Assembly: GCA_009841335.1 (NCBI GenBank)
Contig: VXLY01000010.1
Location: forward strand, 1-62,056
Length of the DNA stretch: 62,056 nucleotides
Source: Rhodothermaceae bacterium
GTDB taxonomy: Bacteria; Bacteroidota; Rhodothermia; Rhodothermales; Bin80
Direction: 5' to 3'
Shown here: one piece after another, positions 10,451-19,329 of the stretch
Layout of the letters: each line of letters opens with the position of its first letter
Numbering within the stretch: position 1 is the stretch's first letter
The notes under the pieces: model-generated
What the model saw: only the letters and a program-made list of their open reading frames with translations
Database searches by the model: none
Told to the model about the DNA's origin: nothing
Made by a program: the position numbers and the translations under genes

Positions 10451-13400
10451 ATGATTAATAGATTCACAGTGACTCGGTTATTAGTGTTCGTTAGTATGTT
10501 CTTCTGTGCTGCGGCAGAGGCGCAGACTGGAGAGTTGCTCAAGGACTTGGAATTTCGCTACATAGGTCCATCACGCGGGGGACGCGTAACAACAGTCACT
10601 GGGCATAGGGCGGATCCCGGCACGTTTTATATGGGGGCAACTGGCGGTGGAGTCTGGAAGACAACAGATTATGGCGTGAGTTGGGAAAATATTTCTGACG
10701 GGTACTTTGAGACAGGTTCCATAGGATCTATTGATGTAGCGGACGCCGATCCTAACATTGTATATGTAGGGACGGGGTCAGACGGTATTCGCAGCAATGT
10801 GATTATTGGTCGGGGCATGTATAGGTCGACCGATGCAGGCGAGTCCTGGCAGCATATTGGACTTCGGGAGGCCGGCCAGATTGGTTCCGTGGTCGTGCAC
10901 CCAACCAATCCACAGGTGGTGTATGTGGCGGCACTTGGCAATCCATTTGGGCCTAATCCACAACGCGGTGTGTTCAAGTCAGTTGACGGGGGTGAGAGCT
11001 GGGAGCATGTACTGTATGTATCAGAGAATACGGGGGCGGTAGATATTGAGCTTGCACCGGGTAATCCAGCGGTCGTGTACGCTGCGCTCTGGCGTGCCGA
11101 GCGCAAACCGTGGACGATTATAAGTGGGGATGATGGAAGCGAGAATGGAGTGTATGTTTCGCGCGATGCAGGTCAGACCTGGTCCAAGAGTACAGAGGGC
11201 TTGCCGCAAGGCCTCATTGGTAAAATTGATTTCGCAGTAAGTCCGGCAGATCCAAGTCGGGTGTACGCACTGGTAGAAGCCGTCCCGGAAGAAGAAGGCC
11301 TCTACAGATCTAATGACAATGGGGCTACCTGGCATGTGGTAAGTACGGAGGGCTACCTCATGACACGTCCATTCTATTACACCAACGTGGATGCAGATCC
11401 GTCAGATGCCGATATAGTATGGGTAAACAACCTCGCACTTTGGCGCTCCGTCAGTGGTGGGAAAGAATGGTCACGCGTCGGCACCCCGCATGGTGATAAC
11501 CATGATATGTGGATCAACCCAGACGATTCACGAATTATTGTACAGTCAAATGATGGCGGGGCGAATGTCACGAGAGACGGTGGACGAACGTGGTCAACCC
11601 AGCACAATCAGCCCACGGCGGAGCTTTATCAGGTTGACGTAGATGAGCGGTTTCCTTACTGGGCTTATGCAGGTCAGCAGGACAACACTACGGTTGCTGT
11701 TCCAAGTCTGCCTCCAGACTCACGTCCGGGTGGTCCGACGGCATACTGGGAAGCCATTGGAGGCTGCGAGACCGGTCCCTCTGTCCCAAGTCCAATAGAT
11801 GCCACAATTGTTTACAGTAATTGCAAGGGCAGATTCAGTCGGTACAATCGTGCAACAGGCCAGGAGCAGTCCTACTATGTTGGTGGGATCAACATGTATG
11901 GTGTCAATCCACGCGAGTTACCGTATCGATTCCAGCGTGTTGTTCCTATTGAAATTTCCCCGCATGATGCTAACGTGATATACCATGGATCGCAATTCGT
12001 CCACCGCACCACAGATGAGGGACGCACATGGGAGACGATCAGTGGCGATCTAACCGCTTTTATGCCCGAGCGCCAAGTAGTCAGTGGAGGTCCTATCACC
12101 CGGGACATTACCGGCGAGGAGCACTACAGTACGCTGTATGTGATTGAGGTGTCTCCTGTGGAAGCAAACGTAATCTGGACGGGAGCAAATGATGGTCTAG
12201 TACATGTGTCGCAGGATGGAGGAGAGACGTGGATGGAGGTTACCCCGCCCGGAATGCCCCCTGAGGGCCGTATACAAACGATTGATCCTTCACCGCACGC
12301 GGCTGGCAAGGCCTACGTAGCGGGATATCGGTATTTACTCGGGGATTTTCGACCGTACATTTATCGAACGACGGATTTTGGAGCAACTTGGACCCTTTTG
12401 ACAGATGGTTATAATGGAATTCCCGAGGATTTTCCGACACGCGTGATTCGTGAAGACCCTGCCAGAGAAGGATTGCTTTATGCGGGAACAGAGTTTGGAC
12501 TATTCGTGTCCCTTAATGACGGTTTAACTTGGGAAGGATTTCAGCAGGGTTTGCCTGTAACTCCGGTCACCGACCTTAAAGTTCACCGCGAGGACCTGGT
12601 TGTTTCGACCATGGGACGTGGGTTCTGGATTTTGGACAACATCACCGTATTGCACCACATGGTCCCTGAAATCACCAACTCTGAGGTCCACCTCTTTCCG
12701 ATACGTGATGCATACAGGATGAGATATGGTTGGGGTGGCGGTATTGCTGCACCTACATATCCCAGACCAGGGATGACCATTGACTATTACTTCAAGGAAG
12801 AACAAGTTGGCGAGGTCTCCCTGGAGATTGTAAATGAAGAAGGTACGGTGGTTCGAAAAATTGAAGCAGAAGAGTTACAATCCGAATCGGCGGCTCTTCA
12901 GGGAATGCGTAGACCGGTTTTGCAGCGTCCTTCTGGGGCGGTCTTAGTGCGTGGACCAGGAATGCATAGATACACGTGGAATCTGCGTCATAGTGGTTTC
13001 GAAATGCCTAGTGGAGGCAGTTTGCCCGGCCCAGTGCTTCCCCCGGGAATGTATACTTTGCGCCTGAATATAGATGGAGACACATCCTCTCAGGAAGCCA
13101 GGCTTTTGATGGATCCGCGTGTAGCTGCCGACAATGTTAGCGTGAGCGACCTCGAGGCACAATTCGATTTTGGCTTGGAGCTGACACAGGTTCGGGTTGA
13201 TGCGGCGGAAGCAGCTCAGCGTATTGAATCGCTGATGGAATCCTCGGATAGTCAAGCGCACACGGAGACACTCAAAGGATTGCACGCATTGCTCGTAACG
13301 GAGACGGGGGACAGTTATCCTCAGCCTATGCTGATAAATCAACTCGGGTATCTGTCTAGTTTTGTTTCTCGCGGAGATTATCGTCCTGGTCGGGATGCTT

Positions 13401-13465
13401 ATGATCGACTTGCGCAACTGCGGGAGGAGCTTTCCGCGATCGTCAAAAAGCTTGACGCGTTTTAA
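10451..13465 (+). CDS. Secreted VPS10/BNR-repeat protein (sortilin-like propeller)
   Basis: A 1004-residue exported protein with a signal peptide ending near AEAQ (residue 25). It is built from many Asp-box/BNR propeller blades such as GVWKTTDYGVSWENI, GMYRSTDAGESWQHI, GVFKSVDGGESWEHV and LYRSNDNGATWHVV. This is the VPS10/sortilin-like, xyloglucanase-like propeller family common in Bacteroidota, often annotated as glycosyl hydrolase without proof. The C-terminal third (about 750-1004) is a beta-rich module followed by a helical tail. It lies between mmsA and iolG on the same strand with gaps of 129 and 156 bases, so it could be cotranscribed, but no inositol role is known. No catalytic residues could be assigned. 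Confidence 0.82.
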   Translation: MINRFTVTRLLVFVSMFFCAAAEAQTGELLKDLEFRYIGPSRGGRVTTVTGHRADPGTFYMGATGGGVWKTTDYGVSWENISDGYFETGSIGSIDVADADPNIVYVGTGSDGIRSNVIIGRGMYRSTDAGESWQHIGLREAGQIGSVVVHPTNPQVVYVAALGNPFGPNPQRGVFKSVDGGESWEHVLYVSENTGAVDIELAPGNPAVVYAALWRAERKPWTIISGDDGSENGVYVSRDAGQTWSKSTEGLPQGLIGKIDFAVSPADPSRVYALVEAVPEEEGLYRSNDNGATWHVVSTEGYLMTRPFYYTNVDADPSDADIVWVNNLALWRSVSGGKEWSRVGTPHGDNHDMWINPDDSRIIVQSNDGGANVTRDGGRTWSTQHNQPTAELYQVDVDERFPYWAYAGQQDNTTVAVPSLPPDSRPGGPTAYWEAIGGCETGPSVPSPIDATIVYSNCKGRFSRYNRATGQEQSYYVGGINMYGVNPRELPYRFQRVVPIEISPHDANVIYHGSQFVHRTTDEGRTWETISGDLTAFMPERQVVSGGPITRDITGEEHYSTLYVIEVSPVEANVIWTGANDGLVHVSQDGGETWMEVTPPGMPPEGRIQTIDPSPHAAGKAYVAGYRYLLGDFRPYIYRTTDFGATWTLLTDGYNGIPEDFPTRVIREDPAREGLLYAGTEFGLFVSLNDGLTWEGFQQGLPVTPVTDLKVHREDLVVSTMGRGFWILDNITVLHHMVPEITNSEVHLFPIRDAYRMRYGWGGGIAAPTYPRPGMTIDYYFKEEQVGEVSLEIVNEEGTVVRKIEAEELQSESAALQGMRRPVLQRPSGAVLVRGPGMHRYTWNLRHSGFEMPSGGSLPGPVLPPGMYTLRLNIDGDTSSQEARLLMDPRVAADNVSVSDLEAQFDFGLELTQVRVDAAEAAQRIESLMESSDSQAHTETLKGLHALLVTETGDSYPQPMLINQLGYLSSFVSRGDYRPGRDAYDRLAQLREELSAIVKKLDAF

Positions 13466-13621
13466 TACTGCCTACGAGGTGTATAGTAGAACGGAACGGA
13501 ATTACAACGGAAGCTGTCGTATCGGTGAGCAGGAATCAATCCAATTGCATTCGTCCACAAAGTGTTCGATTTAAAAATGTTCGGGCGTTCTGAAACTAAT
13601 CAAATCTGGCTGTGAAATAAC

Positions 13622-14647
13622 ATGAAGGAACCTCTGCGAGTAGCCGTCCTTGGGGCAGGGCGTATAGGGAAGATGCACGCGGAGCACATTGTGCACCATG
13701 TGCCGCGTGCAAGGCTTGTGTCGGTAGTTGATCTACAAGAGGAACTGGCACAAGACTGCGCGGCGGAATGTGGAATTGACGATTATGGAGTATCCGTGTC
13801 AAGTATTCTGGATCGCAGTGATGTGGATGCAGTCGCAATCTGTACGTCTAGCACAACTCACACCGAGATCATCGAAGCTGCCGCTGGTGCTGGTAAGCAT
13901 ATTTTTTGTGAAAAGCCCATCGACTTAACACTGGAGCGAATAGATAGTGCTCTGGAGGCAGTGGAGTCAGCAGGTGTTCTACTCCAAGTAGGATTTCAGA
14001 AACGTTTTGATCCCAGTTATCAACGCATTCGCCGTGCAATAGATGACGGGGAGATCGGCACACCATATTCAGTGCATATAGCCAGTCGGGACCCCGCACC
14101 GCCACCGATAGAGTTTTTGCGTACTTCGGGTGGGCTATTCCTCGACATGACCATACATGATTTCGACATGTCCTGTTTTCTGATGGGGCATGATGTTTTG
14201 ACGGTTTATGCCGCCGCGGCGGTCAGGGTTGATCCAGCTATCGGTGCGATCGGAGATGTAGATACTGCGACCATTGTGTTGCAGTATGGGGATGGCACAT
14301 TGTTAACCATTGAGAATGGTCGGTCATCGGCATTTGGCTACGATCAGCGCGTAGAAGTTTTTGGGAGCAAGGGGAGTATCCGGGTCGATAACGCTTATCC
14401 GACCACCGCAACCCTGTCGACTGAAGAGAGCGTCCGCAGAGACGTACCGTATCACTTTTTCCTTGACAGATATAAGGGGGCGTACATAGAGGAATTACGG
14501 GCTTTTACCGAGGCTGTACTGGATGGCAAACCGTCTCCGCTTTCGGGAAAAGAGGCCAGGATGCCAGTCGTTATTGGGTTAGCAGCCAAGCTTTCCCTAA
14601 AAGCCGGACGACCCGTTGAGATTGCGGAGATCGCTTCCACAACTTGA
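13622..14647 (+). CDS. iolG: myo-Inositol 2-dehydrogenase
   Basis: A Gfo/Idh/MocA family NAD-dependent oxidoreductase, 341 residues, that oxidises myo-inositol to scyllo-inosose. The N-terminal Rossmann fold has GAGRIGKMHAEH (11-22). The catalytic residues K98 (in CEKP), D175 and H179 (in DMTIHDFDM) fall almost exactly where Bacillus IolG carries Lys97, Asp172 and His176. This agreement plus the neighbouring iolD and mmsA favour inositol dehydrogenase over other members of this broad family. The next gene starts 1 base after its stop. A scyllo-inositol or other sugar dehydrogenase cannot be excluded. Confidence 0.88.
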   Translation: MKEPLRVAVLGAGRIGKMHAEHIVHHVPRARLVSVVDLQEELAQDCAAECGIDDYGVSVSSILDRSDVDAVAICTSSTTHTEIIEAAAGAGKHIFCEKPIDLTLERIDSALEAVESAGVLLQVGFQKRFDPSYQRIRRAIDDGEIGTPYSVHIASRDPAPPPIEFLRTSGGLFLDMTIHDFDMSCFLMGHDVLTVYAAAAVRVDPAIGAIGDVDTATIVLQYGDGTLLTIENGRSSAFGYDQRVEVFGSKGSIRVDNAYPTTATLSTEESVRRDVPYHFFLDRYKGAYIEELRAFTEAVLDGKPSPLSGKEARMPVVIGLAAKLSLKAGRPVEIAEIASTT

Positions 14648-14648
14648 A

Positions 14649-15704
14649 ATGACGGACATTGCGGCAGTACTTGGGGCTGAGGCAGATAGTTTGCTCCAGC
14701 ATCGTTGCGCGCATGTGCCTGAATCGCTCGTCAAAGTTTCTGGTTTGCAGCGATTGAAGTCCAATTCAAACAACTCGGATCGGTCTCCCCGGGTGCTGGC
14801 TGCACTGCAGACGCTATTCGGTGCAGGTCGACTGGGAGGTACCGGATACCTGAGCCTGCTTCCCGTAGACCATGGGGTTGCTCACACGGCCGGTATGGTC
14901 TTCGCTCCGAATCCGATTTATTTGGATCCGGCTGCCATCCTTCAATTGGCGGAGCAGGGGGGCAGCAGCGGTCTTGTCAGTACATATGGGGTCCTTGGAG
15001 CAATAGCCAGAATGCCTCGGCGCAAGGTCCCGCTAGTGCTTAAGCTGAATCACGACAATCAGTTTACTTGGCCCGCACGCTACGAAAACATTCTCTTTGC
15101 CCGTGTGCGTGAAGCTGAACAGATGGGCTGCGTAGCTGTCGCAGCCACGGCGTATTTCGGAGGGCCGGGAGCTCGTCGTGAGTTGCAATCGGTGTCCTCT
15201 CTGTTCGCTGAGGCCCATAGCTTGGGCATGGCAACCATTTTGTTCAGCTACTTACATCCAAAGGCTCTTCAGGAGGGGGGAAAGGACATGATATTTTCGG
15301 CAGACCTGACTGCCGAAGCCAATCATCAGGCGGCTACTGTGCAGGCTGATTTGGTTAAGCAGAAGCAGCCATTGTGGACCGGTGGGGCGAAGGCTTTGGG
15401 AGCAGATTATGGGCGCATGGACGAGCGGGTTTACAGTCAATTGTCATCATCGCATCCGATTGATCTCACGAGGTACCAGGTTTTGGCCAGCTATGCTGGA
15501 CGTGTGGGTTTAATCCATTCGGGGGGTGAAAAGGGGAAGAATGATATAGCTCAAGCTGTTCGTGCGGCTGTGATCAATAAGCGGGGTGGCGGCACTGGGC
15601 TCATTGCAGGCCGCAAGGCTTTCCAAGTACCGTTGGTTGAGGGGTGTCAACTCCTGAATGCAATCCAGGATGTTTACTTGGACCCGAAGATTACAGTTGC
15701 TTGA
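14649..15704 (+). CDS. fbaB: Class I fructose-bisphosphate aldolase (FbaB type)
   Basis: A DhnA/FbaB-type class I (Schiff-base) aldolase of 351 residues, the same length as E. coli FbaB. The C-terminal part (AAVINKRGGGTGLIAGRKAF, then AIQDVYLDPKIT) is close to the E. coli enzyme, and the DLVKQKQ segment corresponds to the lysine region of that family. The chosen ATG lies 1 base after the iolG stop; the frame runs back to 14616 but would overlap iolG. In inositol catabolism an aldolase splits 5-dehydro-2-deoxy-6-phosphogluconate into DHAP and malonate semialdehyde. IolJ is a class II enzyme, so this class I aldolase is probably its non-homologous replacement (inference from position). Confidence 0.9.
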   Translation: MTDIAAVLGAEADSLLQHRCAHVPESLVKVSGLQRLKSNSNNSDRSPRVLAALQTLFGAGRLGGTGYLSLLPVDHGVAHTAGMVFAPNPIYLDPAAILQLAEQGGSSGLVSTYGVLGAIARMPRRKVPLVLKLNHDNQFTWPARYENILFARVREAEQMGCVAVAATAYFGGPGARRELQSVSSLFAEAHSLGMATILFSYLHPKALQEGGKDMIFSADLTAEANHQAATVQADLVKQKQPLWTGGAKALGADYGRMDERVYSQLSSSHPIDLTRYQVLASYAGRVGLIHSGGEKGKNDIAQAVRAAVINKRGGGTGLIAGRKAFQVPLVEGCQLLNAIQDVYLDPKITVA

Positions 15705-15837
15705 GTGCAGGGCTCTTGTCGATCGTTGTGGGAGTTGCATATTCTGTTGAATAGCTTCCTCGGTACGGCTTCAACGTGCTCGTCTTTTTACCAACTTGAC
15801 TAATCAGCACCGCCACGAACCTCGTAGATAAGCTACC

Positions 15838-16214
15838 TTACGGGTTGACCCGGGACGACATCAAGCTGCACCGTAATACGAAGGTGATATAACTGCAAAG
15901 ACGCGCAATTCGCACACTTCCCGCACTGCGAACCCTGGTCAGCCGGATCATTGAATCGTTCTGAAACCCGTCGCCGCATCCTTGGAGGTCTCCCGACGAA
16001 TCATTCAGATATTCTAAGGCTAGAAAAACAACATGCCGCGCTGTTCGGACCGGACCCAAAACAAGTGTCAGGGCACTCACTCCGCGTGCGGTTTGTTACG
16101 ATTGTAGCCGTTCACCACGCACGTCTTAGCGAAATAAAGGAAATTACAAGACACTCAAATCCTTCTGCGATGAGGATCGTCGTTCTTGCAGACGGAGGCC
16201 CCTTTAGTCGTTGA
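15838..16214 (+). pseudogene. Relic of a tyrosine recombinase (integrase)
   Basis: A degraded phage-type integrase. Frame 2 from 15842 reads GLTRDDIKLHRNTKVI and then hits a stop. Frame 3 from 15951 to 16214 contains KQHAALFGPDPKQVSGHSL followed by RVRFVT, which matches the conserved box with catalytic H-x-L-R of tyrosine recombinases. It continues with EIKEITRHSN and ends ADGGPFSR, resembling the second histidine region and the C-terminus of the family. The N-terminal domain is missing and the parts are in different frames, so it cannot be functional. It marks an old insertion downstream of the inositol cluster. The remaining sequence of the 15705-16436 gap shows no gene. Confidence 0.5.
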
Positions 16215-16436
16215 TGACCATTCGTTCGGATAAGATTCTATTATCTTGTACACTATATCGGAAGCTTCATTTTTATTGGTTAGCAAACATGTTCACTGAC
16301 AAAACTTTCGATTCCTGCAACTGTAAGAGGATTCGTCGCTGGACACGAAGGAATAGAGAGAGATAAACCTTCTCGGGCCAATCCTGAATAGGCGGTTTTG
16401 GGTGCTTCATTCGCTGTTCAAGCCATATTTCTACCC

Positions 16437-17699
16437 ATGATGTCGATCCGGTTTTTACTCTTCCTGATTGCCGGAGTGCTCGTTGTAAGCAATGGCTGCA
16501 CGCCTTCCGAAAGTACACAGCATAACCAAGACACAGCAACGGGTACGCCGATCTCGTTTCAGGGCATCGACTCGCCCGCTGGTCCTGGAAGTGCTACGCC
16601 CTCATTGCATACTACCAACGAAGGGGTCGTGATGCTGAGTTGGGTGGAGCCTCATGCAGAAGGAGGGCATGTCCTGCGTTTCTCACGACTGGAACACGAC
16701 GCATGGTCAACGCCGAAAACCATCGCTCAAGGAGAGGACTGGTTCGTTAATTGGGCCGACTTTCCTTCGCTGATTTCGCTTGATGACGGTACGCTTGCAG
16801 CTCACTATCTGGTTAAAAGTGGAGAAGCAACGTATGCGTACGATGTTCATGTGACCCAATCCCTCGATGGCGGCCAGACGTGGAGTCCGTCTGTAATTCC
16901 TCATTCGGATGGCACACAGACCGAACACGGCTTCGTGTCAATGGTGCCCTCGAGTGATGGCCAGCTCTTTGCTGCTTGGCTCGACGGACGTAACACTGAG
17001 GTAGATCATAACGGTCACGGATCGTGGGGAGCGATGACACTGCGCGCTGCTACACTCGATCGTGCTGGCACGCTTCATGACGAAGCCCTACTTGATGAAC
17101 GCATTTGTGATTGTTGCCAAACCTCGGCTGCCCGTACTACCAACGGGCTTGTTGTGGCTTACAGAGATCGGTCAGACGAAGAAATACGTGACATTGCGGT
17201 TGTCAGGTGGCAGAACGGCACTTGGTCGGCACCACAGACAGTGCACGAAGATCGATGGCACATTCTGGGATGCCCGGTTAACGGCCCGTCCGTAGCAGCG
17301 ACCGGCGCGCGGGTTGTCGTTGCCTGGTTTACAGCCGCCGAGAACACACCCCGCATCAAGCTCAGCTTTTCCACCGACGAAGGACAGTCCTTCGGCGCTC
17401 CCGTTCAGATCGACGATGGCTTCCCCGTCGGGCGCCTCGACACTATCCTAATGCAGGACGGTTCAGCTCTGGTCAGTTGGATTGAGAATACTGATGCCGG
17501 AGCCGAGATCCGCGTTCGCCGTGTTTACCCTGATGGCGCGCCCGATGCATCTTTTGTGGTGGCTGCTACCTCGGCGTCACGGGCTAGCGGCGTTCCTCGT
17601 ATAGCCCGGAACGGCAATGCCGTTTATATCGCCTGGACCGAAGCCGGAACCCCTTCGTTCATCCGCACGGCCGTCTCAACGCTTTCGGGGGGTGTGTAG
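16437..17699 (+). CDS. BNR/sialidase-fold lipoprotein
   Basis: A predicted lipoprotein of about 420 residues with a sialidase-superfamily propeller. The signal peptide ends in a lipobox VSNGC (cysteine 21 counted from ATG 16437; a second ATG lies at 16440). Asp-box-like blades include SLDGGQTWSPS and STDEGQSFGAP. The segment DERICDCCQTS, with four closely spaced cysteines, recurs in related Bacteroidota proteins. I see no YRIP-type arginine motif, so true sialidase activity is doubtful, in contrast to the protein at 51025-52119. The frame extends to 16398, but the signal peptide is coherent only from 16437. Substrate unknown. Confidence 0.75.
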   Translation: MMSIRFLLFLIAGVLVVSNGCTPSESTQHNQDTATGTPISFQGIDSPAGPGSATPSLHTTNEGVVMLSWVEPHAEGGHVLRFSRLEHDAWSTPKTIAQGEDWFVNWADFPSLISLDDGTLAAHYLVKSGEATYAYDVHVTQSLDGGQTWSPSVIPHSDGTQTEHGFVSMVPSSDGQLFAAWLDGRNTEVDHNGHGSWGAMTLRAATLDRAGTLHDEALLDERICDCCQTSAARTTNGLVVAYRDRSDEEIRDIAVVRWQNGTWSAPQTVHEDRWHILGCPVNGPSVAATGARVVVAWFTAAENTPRIKLSFSTDEGQSFGAPVQIDDGFPVGRLDTILMQDGSALVSWIENTDAGAEIRVRRVYPDGAPDASFVVAATSASRASGVPRIARNGNAVYIAWTEAGTPSFIRTAVSTLSGGV

Positions 17700-17947
17700 C
17701 TGTGAAGCTGCGAGGTATGCAGGATCTATCGTGACTTGGGACGACAGAGCGGGAAAACCACCATCATTCAAGGGGGAATTCTAGTCCAGATTCGAGCCAG
17801 GGGCAAAGCTGGCCGCCTGATCCCTGTAGGATATCCCGAATTAGGCCTGCAAATCCCTTGACTGGACAATAATACATAAGTGGCGTGCCTGCAACCCACA
17901 CACCCAGATTGTTCGGAAGTGTATCAGCCGTCATCATACGGCACAGG

Positions 17948-19165
17948 TCAGGAGGGCGGCTTGAGCTCATGCATGCGAACAGTAGGGGTTCCTTCTTCGG
18001 GTTCCAGGAGCACATAGTCCTCCCCAAACTCCCAAACGTAGCTGGGCATTGCGGCCAGGTGACAGACAAACCCGCCATCAGCTCCAAACGCAAGCCAACC
18101 GCGTTCTTCGCCAGGCAAGTTGGACCTTTTCACCCAGATCCGTCCATCACGCCCTATCTTGACAGTAGATATGTAGGGAAACATATCCGCCACAGGACGG
18201 TCCGGGCTGATTGCAGCATCATCATACTCGTCCCATGCATCACCCCGGCGCTCCCTTCGATTGTCCCGCCACGCGCGTACATGCGCATCCGTAACGTTTT
18301 GGCCCGGATCATCGTATCGCAAAATCATCTTCACATTGAGTTTTTGGTCCAGGAGTACGACTTCCGGCTTACTGCCATGCACAAGTGCGATTGTTGAACC
18401 CAGCGCGTCAATATTCGGCCTTGATCCGAAGAGTTCACTGGTCCTAAGAGTCGATGGACCTCCACGGATGGTGCCTTGTCTTGGCCCTAGCATTTTGAAA
18501 GGCCCATCGGTAAGGTTGCCATTGGAATCGTGGACTTCCACGAAAAAGGACAGCCGCTCAGAAAAATCTGACTTGCGCCCCAAATTCTGTCTTGCGTTGA
18601 TGGTGAATCCATTATCCAGTACGCCTCCGCCGCGCGAAGAATTCAGGTATACAGGCTTTAGATTCACCTGTCGCACTAATTCACCTTCTGCAGTGAAGAC
18701 GTTGTATCTCCACGGGCGGAAGTCCCCTGCCCACACGGTATCACCTGCCGTAACCCATACGCCCAATGGTTGCCGAAATTCACCAGGCCCTTCACCTGAT
18801 CGCCCCATAGACCGCAGATGCCGCCCTTGACGGTCATAAATGCGTACTTCGGCTGCGCTGTGGTCGGCAACCACGATGGATTCGTCAGAGAGTCGCGCGA
18901 TGCCCCGAATCACGGAAAACCATTGATTGTCATCGTATTCATTGTCGCCGATAACCAGCGTTGGTTCTTCGCTGATGGTGCACGTGGCGTCCGAATTCAG
19001 GGGGGCGCTCGTGACAACCTCAGCCCCAGTGGTATCTAAGGTGACGGATTCCTCATGGGGCAGGTCTGTGGCGACGCGTTCACCGGGCTGCTGACCGCCA
19101 CAGGCAGCGGTGAGGACCACCAGTGTAACGAGCAAGACGTGTGAGCAGCAATTCAGGGCAGTCAT
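17948..19165 (-). CDS. 6-bladed beta-propeller lipoprotein, tandem copy 1
   Basis: A 405-residue predicted lipoprotein with lipobox LTAAC (cysteine 22). The body is a 6-bladed beta-propeller: IYDRQGRHLRSMGRSGEGPG is the typical blade-to-blade repeat of this family, followed by EFRQPLGVWVTAGDTVWAGD. It is a tandem paralogue of the gene at 19330-20547: the same length, the same signal and lipobox position, and most residues identical by eye. The frame extends to 19228, but the start at 19165 is the one shared with the paralogue. The similarity continues upstream of the start and around the stop, so a whole unit with its promoter region was duplicated. Function unknown; probably periplasmic or surface. 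Confidence 0.82.
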   Translation of the reverse strand: MTALNCCSHVLLVTLVVLTAACGGQQPGERVATDLPHEESVTLDTTGAEVVTSAPLNSDATCTISEEPTLVIGDNEYDDNQWFSVIRGIARLSDESIVVADHSAAEVRIYDRQGRHLRSMGRSGEGPGEFRQPLGVWVTAGDTVWAGDFRPWRYNVFTAEGELVRQVNLKPVYLNSSRGGGVLDNGFTINARQNLGRKSDFSERLSFFVEVHDSNGNLTDGPFKMLGPRQGTIRGGPSTLRTSELFGSRPNIDALGSTIALVHGSKPEVVLLDQKLNVKMILRYDDPGQNVTDAHVRAWRDNRRERRGDAWDEYDDAAISPDRPVADMFPYISTVKIGRDGRIWVKRSNLPGEERGWLAFGADGGFVCHLAAMPSYVWEFGEDYVLLEPEEGTPTVRMHELKPPS

Positions 19166-19329
19166 ATTCAGTTCGGGTAGGGAATGACAGTGTGTATCTG
19201 TAAGAATGTGCCGTGCAACAAAATACATAAGATCTATGATATCTAATGAATGATTGAGTATTCCGAGGGAAATGGCCCACTTCGATCGGAATACTCACGA
19301 TGTGCGCGAGACGCTAATTGGGCGATAGG

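Noticed and set aside
17885-18397. Plus-strand 170-codon open frame over the propeller lipoprotein
   Set aside because: Antisense shadow of a conserved propeller gene that has an intact paralogue.
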